A stretch of 64,000 nt of DNA from Paenarthrobacter aurescens (GCF_041549525.1 NZ_CP157456.1:1-64000); one strand, 5' to 3'; numbered from the stretch's first letter, positions 30,534 to 39,337 are shown. The notes: generated by a model not told the origin, from the letters alone. Numbers and translations are program-made.

Positions 30534-31022
30534 CTACGGCCTCAATTCAATGACCGTCTTGCCGATTCTCACGGGGACGCCAAGCTCAACCGGCAAGGCG
30601 CGGGTGAGCTGTTGATCGGCCAGGTAGGTGCCGTTGGTGGAGCCCAGGTCCTCGATGAACCAGCGGCTGCCCTGCGGAAAGAGTCGCGCGTGCCGGCCGG
30701 AGGCGTAATCGTCCTCAAGGACAAGAGTGGCTTCCTGCGCGCGGCCCAGCAAGATGGGGCTTGCAGCCAGGGGAACCGTGGTGCCCTTGAGCGGCCCCTC
30801 AGTGACCACCAGCGTGCGTGCGTGCTGGATTGCCGGTGGTGGCGATGCCGCAAGTTCCGGGTGCTTCCGGACTTCGCGTGCCGTGGGGACTCCAGTAACT
30901 GCCTTGCGGCCGATCTGGAAGTCGCGGCGCATGGTGGTGACGATGCTGAAAATCAGAACCCACAACAGAAGAAGGAAGCCGAAGCGAAGCGCTGTGATTG
31001 TCAGTTCGCTGATGTCGTTCAC
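30534..31022 (-). CDS. fhaB: FHA domain protein FhaB/FipA
   Basis: A 162-aa protein with an N-terminal membrane anchor (LRFGFLLLLWVLIFSIVTTM) and a C-terminal FHA domain (ILLGRAQ, SGRHARLF, DLGSTNGTYL), which binds phosphothreonine. FhaB is a substrate of the kinases in this operon and links them to the divisome. Its GTG start overlaps the fhaA stop (GTGA). Confidence 0.92.
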   Translation of the reverse strand: MNDISELTITALRFGFLLLLWVLIFSIVTTMRRDFQIGRKAVTGVPTAREVRKHPELAASPPPAIQHARTLVVTEGPLKGTTVPLAASPILLGRAQEATLVLEDDYASGRHARLFPQGSRWFIEDLGSTNGTYLADQQLTRALPVELGVPVRIGKTVIELRP

Positions 31023-31768
31023 GCGTGGCCACCCGGGGTTTGGGGGAGGAGGCGGAAAATGATCTTGGTACGTCCCATCGTGATGGTTGAGCCGTCTGTG
31101 AGCTCTACGCTGCCGTTCACTTTATGTCCGTTAACGTAACTGCCGTTGGTGGAGCCGAGATCAACGGCCCAAGTGCTGCCATTCTCAGTGCGGATCTCAA
31201 GGTGCTTCCGTGAAACGCCGGTGTCATCCACCAGGATGTCGGCTTCCGAGGAGCGGCCCAAGACCACTGACCGTGCATTGAGGGAATAGCGCTGGCCACC
31301 TATGTCCAGCACCGGCTGGAGGCGGGTGGGTTGCCGTGCCGGTGCCGCCGGAACATTGGACCGGGGAGCTGGTGGTGCTTGCGGAGCATCACCGGACGAT
31401 TTCTCGGTCCGGGAAGCGATCTCGAAATGTCCGGCACGCTCTTCGTCATTGCGACGGAACGAAATGCGGACCGCGCCTTGGAGTGTGTAGCCCTGGCTGC
31501 GGACGTGCTGGATCACGACGTCGCACAGTTCCTCCGCCAAGGGGGTTCCCCATTCCTGGGCCCGGGCAAAGTCCTCATCACTGAGCAGGACATCAAAAAC
31601 GTTGGGAGCCAGCGTTCGCCCGGCAGCGATGGTGATGGACTTGTTGTCCAACTCGCGCCTCAGCTTGCTGGCAATCTCCACCGGTTCAACACGTGCCCGC
31701 GACCCCGTGGAGAAGACGTTACGGACGGCCTTTTCAATGCCACGCTCGACTTTGTCCAGCAAACCCAT
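31019..31768 (-). CDS. fhaA: FhaA (DUF3662 and FHA domain protein)
   Basis: A 249-aa cytoplasmic protein, first in the seven-gene operon. An FhaA N-terminal DUF3662 domain (residues 1-125, GLLDKVERGIEKAVRNVF start) is followed by a Pro/Ala linker and an FHA domain (VVLGRSSEADILVDD, VSRKHLEIR, DLGSTNGSYVNG). In mycobacteria FhaA binds the phosphorylated pseudokinase MviN. ATG 31768 is chosen because AGGAGAAGG lies upstream. Confidence 0.92.
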   Translation of the reverse strand: MGLLDKVERGIEKAVRNVFSTGSRARVEPVEIASKLRRELDNKSITIAAGRTLAPNVFDVLLSDEDFARAQEWGTPLAEELCDVVIQHVRSQGYTLQGAVRISFRRNDEERAGHFEIASRTEKSSGDAPQAPPAPRSNVPAAPARQPTRLQPVLDIGGQRYSLNARSVVLGRSSEADILVDDTGVSRKHLEIRTENGSTWAVDLGSTNGSYVNGHKVNGSVELTDGSTITMGRTKIIFRLLPQTPGGHA

Positions 31769-32143
31769 GGTCCTTCTCCTTTCCTTGCCGCGGCACCCAT
31801 TGTGCCTGGTCCGATAGTCCGTCAATTGCTCCGTCCGCGCACACAGCGAAGTACGCGCCTGACGGCCCTTCCACTTCCCGATACTACTGGGACTGACTGG
31901 GAATGGCCTTAATCCACAACGCCTTGCGACCCGGAAAAGTTCGTTTCAACCCCATGCTGGCGCGGGAGGCGGGGGCAGAAATTTTAGTCCGATTCACCTG
32001 AACCCGGGGCTCTTCCGGGTTGATAGGAGGCCCCTCCCACTCGCCGATTGGTGTTTTCCTCAGGATGTCCGTTATGCTTGATCTCGCTGCTTTTGAAGGA
32101 AACGAAGCTGGGAGACCAGCCGAACTCTGGAAAAAGAAGTTGC
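31769..32143. promoter_or_regulatory. Divergent intergenic region of fhaA and tRNA-Leu
   Basis: 375 bp without a convincing gene. It must hold the promoter of the fhaA operon on the minus strand and that of tRNA-Leu on the plus strand. A short hairpin AACCCGG (32001-32007)/CCGGGTT (32015-32021) is visible, and TATGCT at 32073-32078 is a possible tRNA -10. Confidence 0.35.
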
Positions 32144-32226
32144 GCGCGAGTGGCGGAACGGCAGACGCGCTGGCTTCAGGTGCCAGTATCCGAAAGGGTG
32201 TGGGGGTTCAAATCCCCCCTCGCGCA
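32144..32226 (+). tRNA. tRNA-Leu (CAG)
   Basis: 83-nt type II tRNA with acceptor stem GCGCGAG/CTCGCGC, anticodon stem-loop CTGGC TTCAGGT GCCAG (anticodon CAG), a long variable arm, T-loop GTTCAAAT and discriminator A. CCA is not encoded. Confidence 0.96.
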
Positions 32227-32234
32227 CGCAATTG

Positions 32235-32268
32235 AAAGAGCCCCGGTCTTAGGACTGGGGCTCTTTTT
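32235..32268 (+). terminator. Terminator after tRNA-Leu
   Basis: Hairpin AAAGAGCCCCGGTC, loop TTAG, GACTGGGGCTCTTT, followed by TT-rich DNA. A further 150 bp up to the next gene shows nothing recognisable. Confidence 0.85.
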
Positions 32269-32418
32269 GTTTTGTCCGCCTTCATTTGCCGCCCTTGTGC
32301 GCTCTCCTTCCCGTTGTGCGGCGGGGGATTCGCGCAAGCCCGGGATCTGCCGGGAAGGGATTCGTCGGGGGCGGGGCTCACCTGTTCCCCCAGCGCGATC
32401 CCGGGTCCCTGCGGACTG

Positions 32419-33117
32419 TCAGCTGCGCGCTGAACCCGTGAACCGGCGTCGTGAATTGCTCAGGTGAAGGCGCATGGCGGCTGCGGCAGCCAGGGGATCG
32501 CCCTCCGAAATTGCTGCGTATATAGAGGAGTGCTCATGCACCACTTGTTCGAAGCGGCTGCGCGAATCCTCCTCATCACCTGCGACCAGGCGCGGGCGCG
32601 GCATGGTGATCATGGTTTGGCCCAGTGCCGAGATGCAGTCCGTATAGAAGGGGTTGCCCGTGGCGGCGGCGACTGCGCGGTGGAACTCGAAGTCGGCCTT
32701 CATGGAGTGAGCAGGGTGGCCTGAGCTCGCGGTGAACTGCTCCAGGGCGCCGTGCACGGCCTTGAGCTGCCGTTCTGTGTGGTTCTTCGCGGCCAGTGCT
32801 GCGGCTTCAGTCTCGACGCCGATCCGGAAGTCGAGCATCTGCAGCCGCTCCTCCACGCTGCCAACGGCACGTGTCCCCGGCGCAGGAACGGGTCCGTCGG
32901 CCGGCGGGGTCAGTGCGAAGCTGCCCCGCCCACGTTCGGTTTCCACTAGCCCCTCAGCCTGCAAGCGGGTCAGGGCGGACCTGACCACGGTCCTGCTCAC
33001 TCCGAACTCGCTGATGAGCGTGTTTTCGCTGGGAAGCTTCTCCCCTGGCTGAATGGCGCCGTCGACGATGCGGTTGCGAAGGTCGGCGGCGAGATCCGCG
33101 GTCAGGTTTCGGCTCAT
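32419..33117 (-). CDS. FadR-type GntR transcriptional regulator (FCD domain)
   Basis: A 232-aa regulator with an N-terminal winged HTH (LRNRIVDGAIQPGEKLPSENTLISEFGVSRTVVRSALTRL in segments) and a C-terminal all-helical FCD ligand domain with metal-binding histidines (FEFHRAVAAATGN, HEHSSIYAAI, MRLHLSNSRRR). It lies ten bases after the talarate dehydratase gene, on the same strand. It probably represses the pair through the operator at 34298-34323, with a sugar acid as likely inducer (inference). Confidence 0.9.
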   Translation of the reverse strand: MSRNLTADLAADLRNRIVDGAIQPGEKLPSENTLISEFGVSRTVVRSALTRLQAEGLVETERGRGSFALTPPADGPVPAPGTRAVGSVEERLQMLDFRIGVETEAAALAAKNHTERQLKAVHGALEQFTASSGHPAHSMKADFEFHRAVAAATGNPFYTDCISALGQTMITMPRPRLVAGDEEDSRSRFEQVVHEHSSIYAAISEGDPLAAAAAMRLHLSNSRRRFTGSARS

Positions 33118-33127
33118 GGGTTCAAGA

Positions 33128-34255
33128 TTACGCGCCGAATTCCACGGATTCGGTGGTCCACACGCGTGCCTGATTGCTGAGGGTGACGCCAAGCCCGGGG
33201 CGGTCCGGAACGATCATGCGGCCGTTCTTGGTTTCCAGGCGCTCCTCGAACAGCGGGTCCAGCCAGTCGAAGTGCTCCACCCACGGCTCGCGGGGGTACG
33301 CTGCGGCCAGATGGAGGTGGATTTCCATGGCGAAGTGCGGTGCCAGGCCCAGCCCGCGTTCATCCGCCAACGCTGCGAGCCTCAGGAATTGAGTGATGCC
33401 GCCAACGCGGGGGGCATCCGGCTGGATGATGTCGCAGCTGTTGGCGTTAATGAGGCCCTTGTGTTCTGCGACGGAAGCGAGCATCTCACCTGTGGCGATG
33501 GGCGTGTCCAGGACCTGTGCCAGGTGCGCGTGGCCTTCGAAGTCATAGGCGTCCAGCGGCTCTTCGATCCAGATCAGGTTGAATTCCTCCAGCTGCCGGC
33601 CCATGCGCAACGCGGTGGCCCGGTCCCATTGCTGGTTGGCGTCCACCATGAGCGGGACGTCCCAGCCAATGTGCTCGCGGACCCCGGCCACACGGCGCAG
33701 GTCTTCCTTGGAGTCGGGCAGGCCCACCTTGATCTTGATGCCGCCAATACCCTCATCAAGGGAGCGTGTGGCGCGTTCCTTGACCTCGTCCAGGGTGGCG
33801 TTGAGGAAGCCGCCGGAGGTGTTGTAAGTCTGAACCGAGTCGCGGTAGGAACCCAGCAACTTGGCCAGGGGGAGACCGGCGCGCTTGGCTTTGAGGTCAT
33901 AGAGTGCGATGTCTATTGCGGCCAGAGCCTGTGTTGCTACGCCGGAGCGGCCAACCGAGGCGCCCGCCCAGAGGAGCTTGGTGTAGATCTTCCCGATGTC
34001 GTTGGGGTCCTCGCCGATGATGCCTTCTGCAACTTCCTTGGCGTGGGCATACTGCGCGGGGCCGCCAGCGCGCTTGGAGTAACTGAAGCCAAGGCCACTG
34101 TGCCCTTGCTCTGTGGTGATCTCGGCAAACAGGAACACCACCTCGGTCATGGGCTTCTGCCTGCCGGTGAAGACCTTGGCATCGCTGATGGGGACGGTGA
34201 GGGGCAAACGTGCCGTGGATAGTTTGACGTGGCGAATGAGATCTACGGTGCTCAT
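33128..34255 (-). CDS. L-talarate/galactarate dehydratase (enolase superfamily)
   Basis: A 375-aa acid-sugar dehydratase of the mandelate racemase subgroup. It has KIK (Lys174/Lys176), metal ligands Asp205 (MVDANQQWD), Glu231 (WIEEPLDAYD) and Glu257 (ATGEML), and the catalytic histidine in APHFAMEIHLHLAAAYP. From memory it resembles the Salmonella talarate/galactarate dehydratase strongly across the whole length. ATG 34255 is chosen because AGGAGAACC precedes it. The product 2-keto-3-deoxy sugar acid needs further enzymes not seen nearby. Confidence 0.82.
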   Translation of the reverse strand: MSTVDLIRHVKLSTARLPLTVPISDAKVFTGRQKPMTEVVFLFAEITTEQGHSGLGFSYSKRAGGPAQYAHAKEVAEGIIGEDPNDIGKIYTKLLWAGASVGRSGVATQALAAIDIALYDLKAKRAGLPLAKLLGSYRDSVQTYNTSGGFLNATLDEVKERATRSLDEGIGGIKIKVGLPDSKEDLRRVAGVREHIGWDVPLMVDANQQWDRATALRMGRQLEEFNLIWIEEPLDAYDFEGHAHLAQVLDTPIATGEMLASVAEHKGLINANSCDIIQPDAPRVGGITQFLRLAALADERGLGLAPHFAMEIHLHLAAAYPREPWVEHFDWLDPLFEERLETKNGRMIVPDRPGLGVTLSNQARVWTTESVEFGA

Positions 34256-34297
34256 GGTTCTCCTAAGATGTGCGGCATCCTTGCCTGTCACTTAGGA

Positions 34298-34323
34298 TAC
34301 AAGTATTGAACTTGTACTACAAG
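34298..34323. promoter_or_regulatory. FadR-type operator upstream of the talarate dehydratase
   Basis: Two overlapping dyads: TACAAGT-attga-ACTTGTA (34298-34316) and CTTGTA-c-TACAAG (34311-34323). The second fits the FadR-subfamily pattern TnGTnnnACnA. They lie 43-68 bp before the dehydratase ATG. Confidence 0.65.
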
Positions 34324-34369
34324 AGTTGGGGGTTGTGGTGGCGAGGTCCAGCAGTGTTGGCAGGTCCAG

Positions 34370-34625
34370 CTACAGGACGCACCCCCGGAGTCTGTCCGTG
34401 GATCCCGTTCCCTGACATCCCAGATCGGAAGGGCCAATGTTGATCGTTTTATCGGGGCTGAAAACACCCATCGAGAACGACCCGTATCCGATTCGAGGAT
34501 CGTTCAGAATAACCTTGAGGGCTTCCCTTGCCACACGTTTGATTTCATCCTCGTAGCTGTCGGCCGTGAGAGGGCGGCACTTGCAAGGATAAGGGCGACG
34601 AGAGGCAGGCGAAGGCGTCAGTCAT
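34370..34625 (-). pseudogene. Remnant of a small secreted-protein gene
   Basis: On the minus strand one frame encodes a signal-peptide-like RLRLPLVALILASAALS (34560-34613). A second frame encodes a coding-like stretch, ADSYEDEIKRVAREALKVIL, continuing through NDPRIGYGSFSMGVFSPD to a stop at 34370. An ATG at 34623-34625 is in the third frame. Two frameshifts would join them into one protein of about 85 aa. I do not recognise the family. It lies 40 bp after the TetR gene. Confidence 0.4.
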
Positions 34626-34665
34626 GGGGCCAGTCTTCCCGAAAGCGGGCGTCCAACCTGCGAAG

Positions 34666-35373
34666 CTACGCCCGCAGCGCTCCGAATCCCGTGATCAGCG
34701 CTTCAAGCCCCAGACTAAAGGCAACATCGGTGGGACGCTCATGCCGTTCAAGAGCCAACCGGTCCACAGCGGCCGTGAAGTTGGGGACCTGCTCGGCGAG
34801 GTTGCCGGCGTCGAAGATGTCCTCCGGTGCGGTGACGTCGTAAGCGGCCCCGAAGACAAACGCCTCAATGGCGACGATCGCGGAGATGATTTTCTCCTCC
34901 GGGAACCCGGCGTCGCGGAATCCGGCGGTCACGGCCTCGTACATCGCGAGGGTTTTGGGGGCGTTTGCCACAGGAAGCACTGCAATCACGGGGATCAGCG
35001 GCGTATGCTCCGAGAAAACGTCGCGGTAGGACCAAGCCCAGCGGCGCACAGCGGCATCCCACGGCTCCACCCCAAAAGCGGAGACGTCCACCATCGCAGC
35101 CAGATGGTCTTCCACCAGCAGAAGGACGTCATCTTTGGAGGCGACATGGTTGTACAGGGCGGAAGGCGCCACGCCCAAGGAACGAGCAAGGGCCGCCATG
35201 GTGAGTCCGTCGTAACCCTTGGTGCTGATCAATTCAAGGGCCGCCGTCGTAATGCCGTCCTGGTCCAGGACCGCAGCAGTGGGTCTGCCGGCACGGCGGC
35301 GCGCGGGAACCGCGGGAGGGGCGGGCGTTGGTGCGGGCATCGGAGGCCTTTCTGCTGCCTGTGTCTCAAGCAT
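34666..35373 (-). CDS. TetR family transcriptional regulator
   Basis: A 235-aa regulator. A Pro/Ala/Arg-rich start is followed by the HTH (GITTAALELISTKGYDGLTMAALARSLGVAPSALYNHV in segments) and a TetR_C ligand domain. It is divergent from the putrescine oxidase gene, with a 23-bp perfect palindrome between them, so it likely represses polyamine catabolism and itself. The exact start may be ATG 35373 or ATG 35340. Confidence 0.88.
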   Translation of the reverse strand: MLETQAAERPPMPAPTPAPPAVPARRRAGRPTAAVLDQDGITTAALELISTKGYDGLTMAALARSLGVAPSALYNHVASKDDVLLLVEDHLAAMVDVSAFGVEPWDAAVRRWAWSYRDVFSEHTPLIPVIAVLPVANAPKTLAMYEAVTAGFRDAGFPEEKIISAIVAIEAFVFGAAYDVTAPEDIFDAGNLAEQVPNFTAAVDRLALERHERPTDVAFSLGLEALITGFGALRA

Positions 35374-35420
35374 TATTCCATCGGGCCTTCACACTGGACG
35401 TCTCCAGCGCTACTATGGAG

Positions 35421-35443
35421 ATAAATGAATGACATTCATTTAT
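35421..35443. promoter_or_regulatory. TetR operator, 23-bp perfect palindrome
   Basis: ATAAATGAATG (35421-35431), central A, and the exact reverse complement (35433-35443). It lies 37 bp before the putrescine oxidase ATG and 48 bp before the TetR ATG. Confidence 0.8.
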
Positions 35444-35479
35444 TGGTCAGCCACCACGGACGGCCACGGAGAGGACAAC

Positions 35480-36853
35480 ATGCAGAATCTTGATCGCGAC
35501 GTTGTGATCGTCGGCGCCGGACCGTCAGGGCTGACGGCGGCACGCGAATTGAAGAAGGCCGGACTCAGCGTCGCAGTGCTCGAAGCACGCGACCGCGTGG
35601 GCGGCCGCACCTGGACCGACACCATTGACGGCGCAATGCTGGAAATTGGCGGCCAGTGGGTTTCCCCGGACCAGACGGTCCTCATGGAGCTGCTGGACGA
35701 GCTCGGACTGAAAATGTACTCGCGCTACCGCGACGGAGAGTCCGTCTACATCGGCGCCGACGGCAAGCGCACCCAGTACACCGGCGACACGTTCCCGGTC
35801 AACGAAACCACCAAGGCCGAGATGGACAAGCTCGTAGCCATCCTGGACGAACTTGCTGCCGAGATCGGCCCCACCGAGCCCTGGGCCCACCCTAAAGCTC
35901 GCGAGCTGGACACCATCTCCTTCCACCACTGGCTCCGCCAGAACTCCAGCGACGAGGAAGCCTGCAACAACATCGGCCTCTTCATCGCCGGTGGCATGCT
36001 CACCAAGCCCGCCCACGCTTTCTCCGCACTGCAGGCAGTCCTCATGGCCGCCTCGGCAGGCTCCTTCAGCCACCTCACGGATGAGGACTTCATCCTCGAC
36101 AAGCGGGTCATCGGCGGCATGCAGCAGGTTTCGCTGCTGCAGGCAGCAGAGCTGGGTGACGACGTCGTACTTAACAGCCCGGTCCGCACCATCAAGTGGG
36201 ACGAGGGCAACGTAACTGTCGTGTCCGAGCAGGCAACGGTCAACGCCCGCTTCGTGATCATGGCCGTGCCGCCCAACCTGTACTCCCGCGTCTCGTTCGA
36301 GCCCCCGCTCCCGCGCCGCCAGCACCAGATGCACCAGCACCAGTCGCTTGGCCTGGTCATCAAGGTTCACGCCGTGTACGACACCCCGTTCTGGCGCGAA
36401 GAAGGACTCTCCGGCACGGGCTTCAGCGCCGGTGCACTGGTCCAGGAGGTCTACGACAACACCAACCACGGCGACACCCGCGGCACCTTGGTGGGCTTCG
36501 TGTCCGACGAAAAGGCCGACGCCGTGTTCGAGCTCAGCGCTGAAGACCGCAAGAAAGCGATCCTCGAATCCATCGCCGGTTTCCTTGGCGACAAGGCACT
36601 GACCCCTGAGGTCTACTACGAGTCCGATTGGGGCTCCGAAGAGTGGACCCGCGGCGCGTACGCTTCCAGCTACGACCTCGGCGGCCTGCACCGCTACGGC
36701 AAGGACCAGCACGCCAACGTTGGACCGATCTACTGGTCCTCGTCAGACCTCGCAGCCGAGGGCTACCAGCACGTTGACGGCGCAGTCCGCATGGGCCAGG
36801 CAACAGCGGCCCGTATTGTCGAAGCCAACAAGCTGGCTTCGGTAGCTGTCTAA
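35480..36853 (+). CDS. puo: Putrescine oxidase (flavin monoamine oxidase family)
   Basis: This 457-aa FAD enzyme oxidises putrescine to 4-aminobutanal, hydrogen peroxide and ammonia. It has the dinucleotide motif GAGPSG (12-17), EARDRVGGRTWTDTIDGA, GGQWVSPDQT, and the C-terminal FAD block GYQHVDGAVRMGQATAARI. From memory it matches the Rhodococcus and Kocuria putrescine oxidases nearly end to end. ATG 35480 follows GAGAGGA; a longer frame would cover the TetR operator. A hairpin (36870-36911) separates it from the Usp gene. Confidence 0.92.
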   Translation: MQNLDRDVVIVGAGPSGLTAARELKKAGLSVAVLEARDRVGGRTWTDTIDGAMLEIGGQWVSPDQTVLMELLDELGLKMYSRYRDGESVYIGADGKRTQYTGDTFPVNETTKAEMDKLVAILDELAAEIGPTEPWAHPKARELDTISFHHWLRQNSSDEEACNNIGLFIAGGMLTKPAHAFSALQAVLMAASAGSFSHLTDEDFILDKRVIGGMQQVSLLQAAELGDDVVLNSPVRTIKWDEGNVTVVSEQATVNARFVIMAVPPNLYSRVSFEPPLPRRQHQMHQHQSLGLVIKVHAVYDTPFWREEGLSGTGFSAGALVQEVYDNTNHGDTRGTLVGFVSDEKADAVFELSAEDRKKAILESIAGFLGDKALTPEVYYESDWGSEEWTRGAYASSYDLGGLHRYGKDQHANVGPIYWSSSDLAAEGYQHVDGAVRMGQATAARIVEANKLASVAV

Positions 36854-36869
36854 CCACTGTGAAACCGCA

Positions 36870-36911
36870 CCGGCAGGCCGGGGGAGCACCATTCATTCCC
36901 CGGCCTGCCGG
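36870..36911 (+). terminator. Hairpin between puo and the Usp gene
   Basis: Perfect 14-bp arms CCGGCAGGCCGGGG (36870-36883) and its complement (36898-36911) with a 14-nt loop and no T-run. It may be a partial terminator or protect the upstream mRNA end. Confidence 0.65.
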
Positions 36912-36941
36912 CTCCACTGTTTAAGCACTGAAAGGACCACC

Positions 36942-37808
36942 ATGCGCTACGTAGTGGGTTACACCGCCAACGCGAGGGGGCACGACGCCGTTCACCTTGC
37001 CGTTGCGTTGGCCCGGAACCACGATGTCAGCCTGGACCTGGTCCTGGTGATCCCGGAAGATTCCCCGTTCAACGCTGTGTACCCGCCTGAGACCGGCTAC
37101 AACGACATCCTCAACGAGCAAGCGCAGCGCTGGTTGGACGAAGGCCTCGCACTGGTTCCGGCCGACGTCACCGCCCGGGCACACATCCGCCGCGGCGACT
37201 CCGAAGCGCAAACGCTGATCGACGCTGCCGTGGAGATGAACGCTGCGGTCTTGGTTATCGGAGCTACCAACGGTGGCCTGCTCAAGCGGTTCACCATCGG
37301 CTCGGTAGCCAGTTCGCTGCTCCATTCGTCGCCGGTTCCGGTGGCCTTGGCACCTCACGGATACCAGCGCACGGAGCCCCTCACACGCCTGAGCTGCGGT
37401 TTTGGAACGCGGCCGGGTGCTGACGAACTGCTCGACGTCGCAGTCGAGTCCGCTCGGGACCGTGGCCTTCCGCTGCGGCTTGTTTCCTTATTGGCTCTCG
37501 ACGGCGGTGACTCGCCTCAGCTGCTCGACGCGGCGTGGATGCATGCCGCTGACCGAATTGCCGCCGTCGACGGTTCCCCGGCAGGTTCGCAGCTGCCGGA
37601 GCCCGAGATCGTGGTGGCGCAAGGCCGCACCGTCGAAGAAGCCGTTGACCGGCTCGACTGGGAAGACGGCGAAATCCTGCTGATCGGCTCCAGCCGCCTG
37701 GCCCAGCACCGGGCCACCTTCCTGGGCAGCACCGCCAACCGGATCCTGCGTGCCCTGCCCGTTCCCATGATCGTGGTACCCCGCGACTACACGCGACAAA
37801 GCTCCTAG
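36942..37808 (+). CDS. Universal stress protein, tandem UspA domains
   Basis: A 288-aa protein of two UspA-like domains. The first (residues 1-140) ends with VLVIGATNGGLLKRFTIGSVASSLLHSSPVPVALAPHG, which has the ATP-type G-x9-G(S) pattern. The second ends ILLIGSSRLAQHRATFLGSTANRILRALPVPMIVVP (in segments). It sits between puo and an amino acid/polyamine permease, starting 30 bp after the hairpin. Usp proteins next to APC permeases are common in Arthrobacter-like genomes and may modulate uptake (inference). Confidence 0.88.
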   Translation: MRYVVGYTANARGHDAVHLAVALARNHDVSLDLVLVIPEDSPFNAVYPPETGYNDILNEQAQRWLDEGLALVPADVTARAHIRRGDSEAQTLIDAAVEMNAAVLVIGATNGGLLKRFTIGSVASSLLHSSPVPVALAPHGYQRTEPLTRLSCGFGTRPGADELLDVAVESARDRGLPLRLVSLLALDGGDSPQLLDAAWMHAADRIAAVDGSPAGSQLPEPEIVVAQGRTVEEAVDRLDWEDGEILLIGSSRLAQHRATFLGSTANRILRALPVPMIVVPRDYTRQSS

Positions 37809-37832
37809 CAATCGCCTGAGAGGCAAAACCCC

Positions 37833-39335
37833 ATGTCAACTGCACCAAAGACGGTCCAGTCGAAAGAGACGTCCCTGAGTGAAAAGGGACTGAAAGCCGG
37901 ATCGGTGGGCCTGATCGGCGCCGTCGTGATCGGTGTCTCCTGCATCGCCCCCGCCTATACCCTTACCGCGGCCCTTGGCCCCACCGTGTCCGAGGTTGGC
38001 GTGCATCTGCCCGCCATCTTCCTGGTGGGCTTCATCCCCATGCTGCTGGTGGCGCTCGGTTACCGCGAACTTAACAACGCAATGCCCGACGCCGGAACTT
38101 CCTTCACGTGGGCCACCCGCGCCTTTGGTCCGTGGATCGGTTGGATGGGTGGCTGGGGGCTGATCGCGGCCACCATCATCGTGCTATCCAACCTTGCCGC
38201 GGTGGCCGTGGACTTCTTCTACCTGATGCTGGCGCAGATTTTCAGTAACCCGGCCTTGGGGGAGCTCAGCAAGATCCTGCCCCTGAACATCGCCACCACG
38301 CTGGTGTTCATCGCGTTGGCGTGCTGGATTTCCTACCGCGGCATGGAAACCACCAAGGGCGTGCAGTACGTGCTGGTGGCCTTCCAGTTGCTGGTGTTGG
38401 GCTGGTTCGCGGTCTCCGCATTCGCGCATGTTGCCAATGGCACGGCCTTCGACGCCACCGCCATTTCGCCCGACTGGTTCAACCCCTTCGCCGTGGATTC
38501 GTTCTCACAGTTTGCCGCTGGTGTGTCCCTCTCGATCTTCATTTACTGGGGCTGGGACGTCACGCTGACCATGAACGAGGAAACCAAGAACCCGGAGAAG
38601 ACTCCCGGCCGCGCCGCCACCATCACTGTGCTGGTCATTGTGATCATATACATGACAGTTGCCTTGGCTACCCTGTCCTTCGCCGGTGTTGGCGAGACGG
38701 GACTGGGTGCCGGCAACCCGGAGAACCAGTCCAGCATTTTCGCCGTGCTTGCCGGCCCGGTCATGGGTCCGTTCGCAATTCTGATGTCTTTGGCCATCCT
38801 GAGCAGCTCCGCGGCGTCCCTGCAGTCCACGTTTGTTTCACCGGCCCGCACCATGCTGGCCATGGGCCACTACCGCGCTATCTCTCCCAAGTTCGGCAAG
38901 ATCAGCCCCACCTACAAGTCGCCCAGTTTCGCGACCATCGCCGCTGCGATCGCTGCTGCTGGCTTTTACGTGATTACCCGGACGGTGTCCGAGAACGCGC
39001 TGTGGGACACCATCACGGCCCTGGGCATGATGATCTGCTTCTACTACGGCATCACGGCGCTGGCATGTGTTTGGTTCTTCCGGGCATCAGCGTTCAGCAG
39101 TGTCCGCGCGTTCTTCTTCAAGTTCCTGGCCCCGTTGCTGGGCGGTGTGATCCTGCTGGTCATGTTCGTCAAGACGGCCATGGACTCCATGGACCCGGAG
39201 TACGGCTCGGGCTCATCCGTGGGCGGCGTGGGCCTGGTGTTCGTGCTGGGCATGGGCGTGATCTTGCTCGGTGTGGTGGTGATGCTGGTGATGTACCGCC
39301 TGCGTCCCGAGTTCTTCAAGGGCAAGGTTCTGTAG
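37833..39335 (+). CDS. APC family amino acid/polyamine permease
   Basis: A 500-aa permease with about 12 transmembrane helices. It opens with the APC-typical GLKAGSVGLIGAVVIGVSCIAPAYTL and has a conserved MPDAGTSFTWATRAFGPWIGWMGGWG region (TM3). The location 24 bp after the Usp gene, in the putrescine oxidase unit, suggests putrescine or a related amine as substrate (inference). It ends two bases before the convergent hypothetical gene. Confidence 0.87.
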   Translation: MSTAPKTVQSKETSLSEKGLKAGSVGLIGAVVIGVSCIAPAYTLTAALGPTVSEVGVHLPAIFLVGFIPMLLVALGYRELNNAMPDAGTSFTWATRAFGPWIGWMGGWGLIAATIIVLSNLAAVAVDFFYLMLAQIFSNPALGELSKILPLNIATTLVFIALACWISYRGMETTKGVQYVLVAFQLLVLGWFAVSAFAHVANGTAFDATAISPDWFNPFAVDSFSQFAAGVSLSIFIYWGWDVTLTMNEETKNPEKTPGRAATITVLVIVIIYMTVALATLSFAGVGETGLGAGNPENQSSIFAVLAGPVMGPFAILMSLAILSSSAASLQSTFVSPARTMLAMGHYRAISPKFGKISPTYKSPSFATIAAAIAAAGFYVITRTVSENALWDTITALGMMICFYYGITALACVWFFRASAFSSVRAFFFKFLAPLLGGVILLVMFVKTAMDSMDPEYGSGSSVGGVGLVFVLGMGVILLGVVVMLVMYRLRPEFFKGKVL

Positions 39336-39337
39336 GT

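Noticed and set aside
32020..32235. 71-codon frame over tRNA-Leu
   Set aside because: It covers the whole tRNA gene, which folds into a clear cloverleaf.
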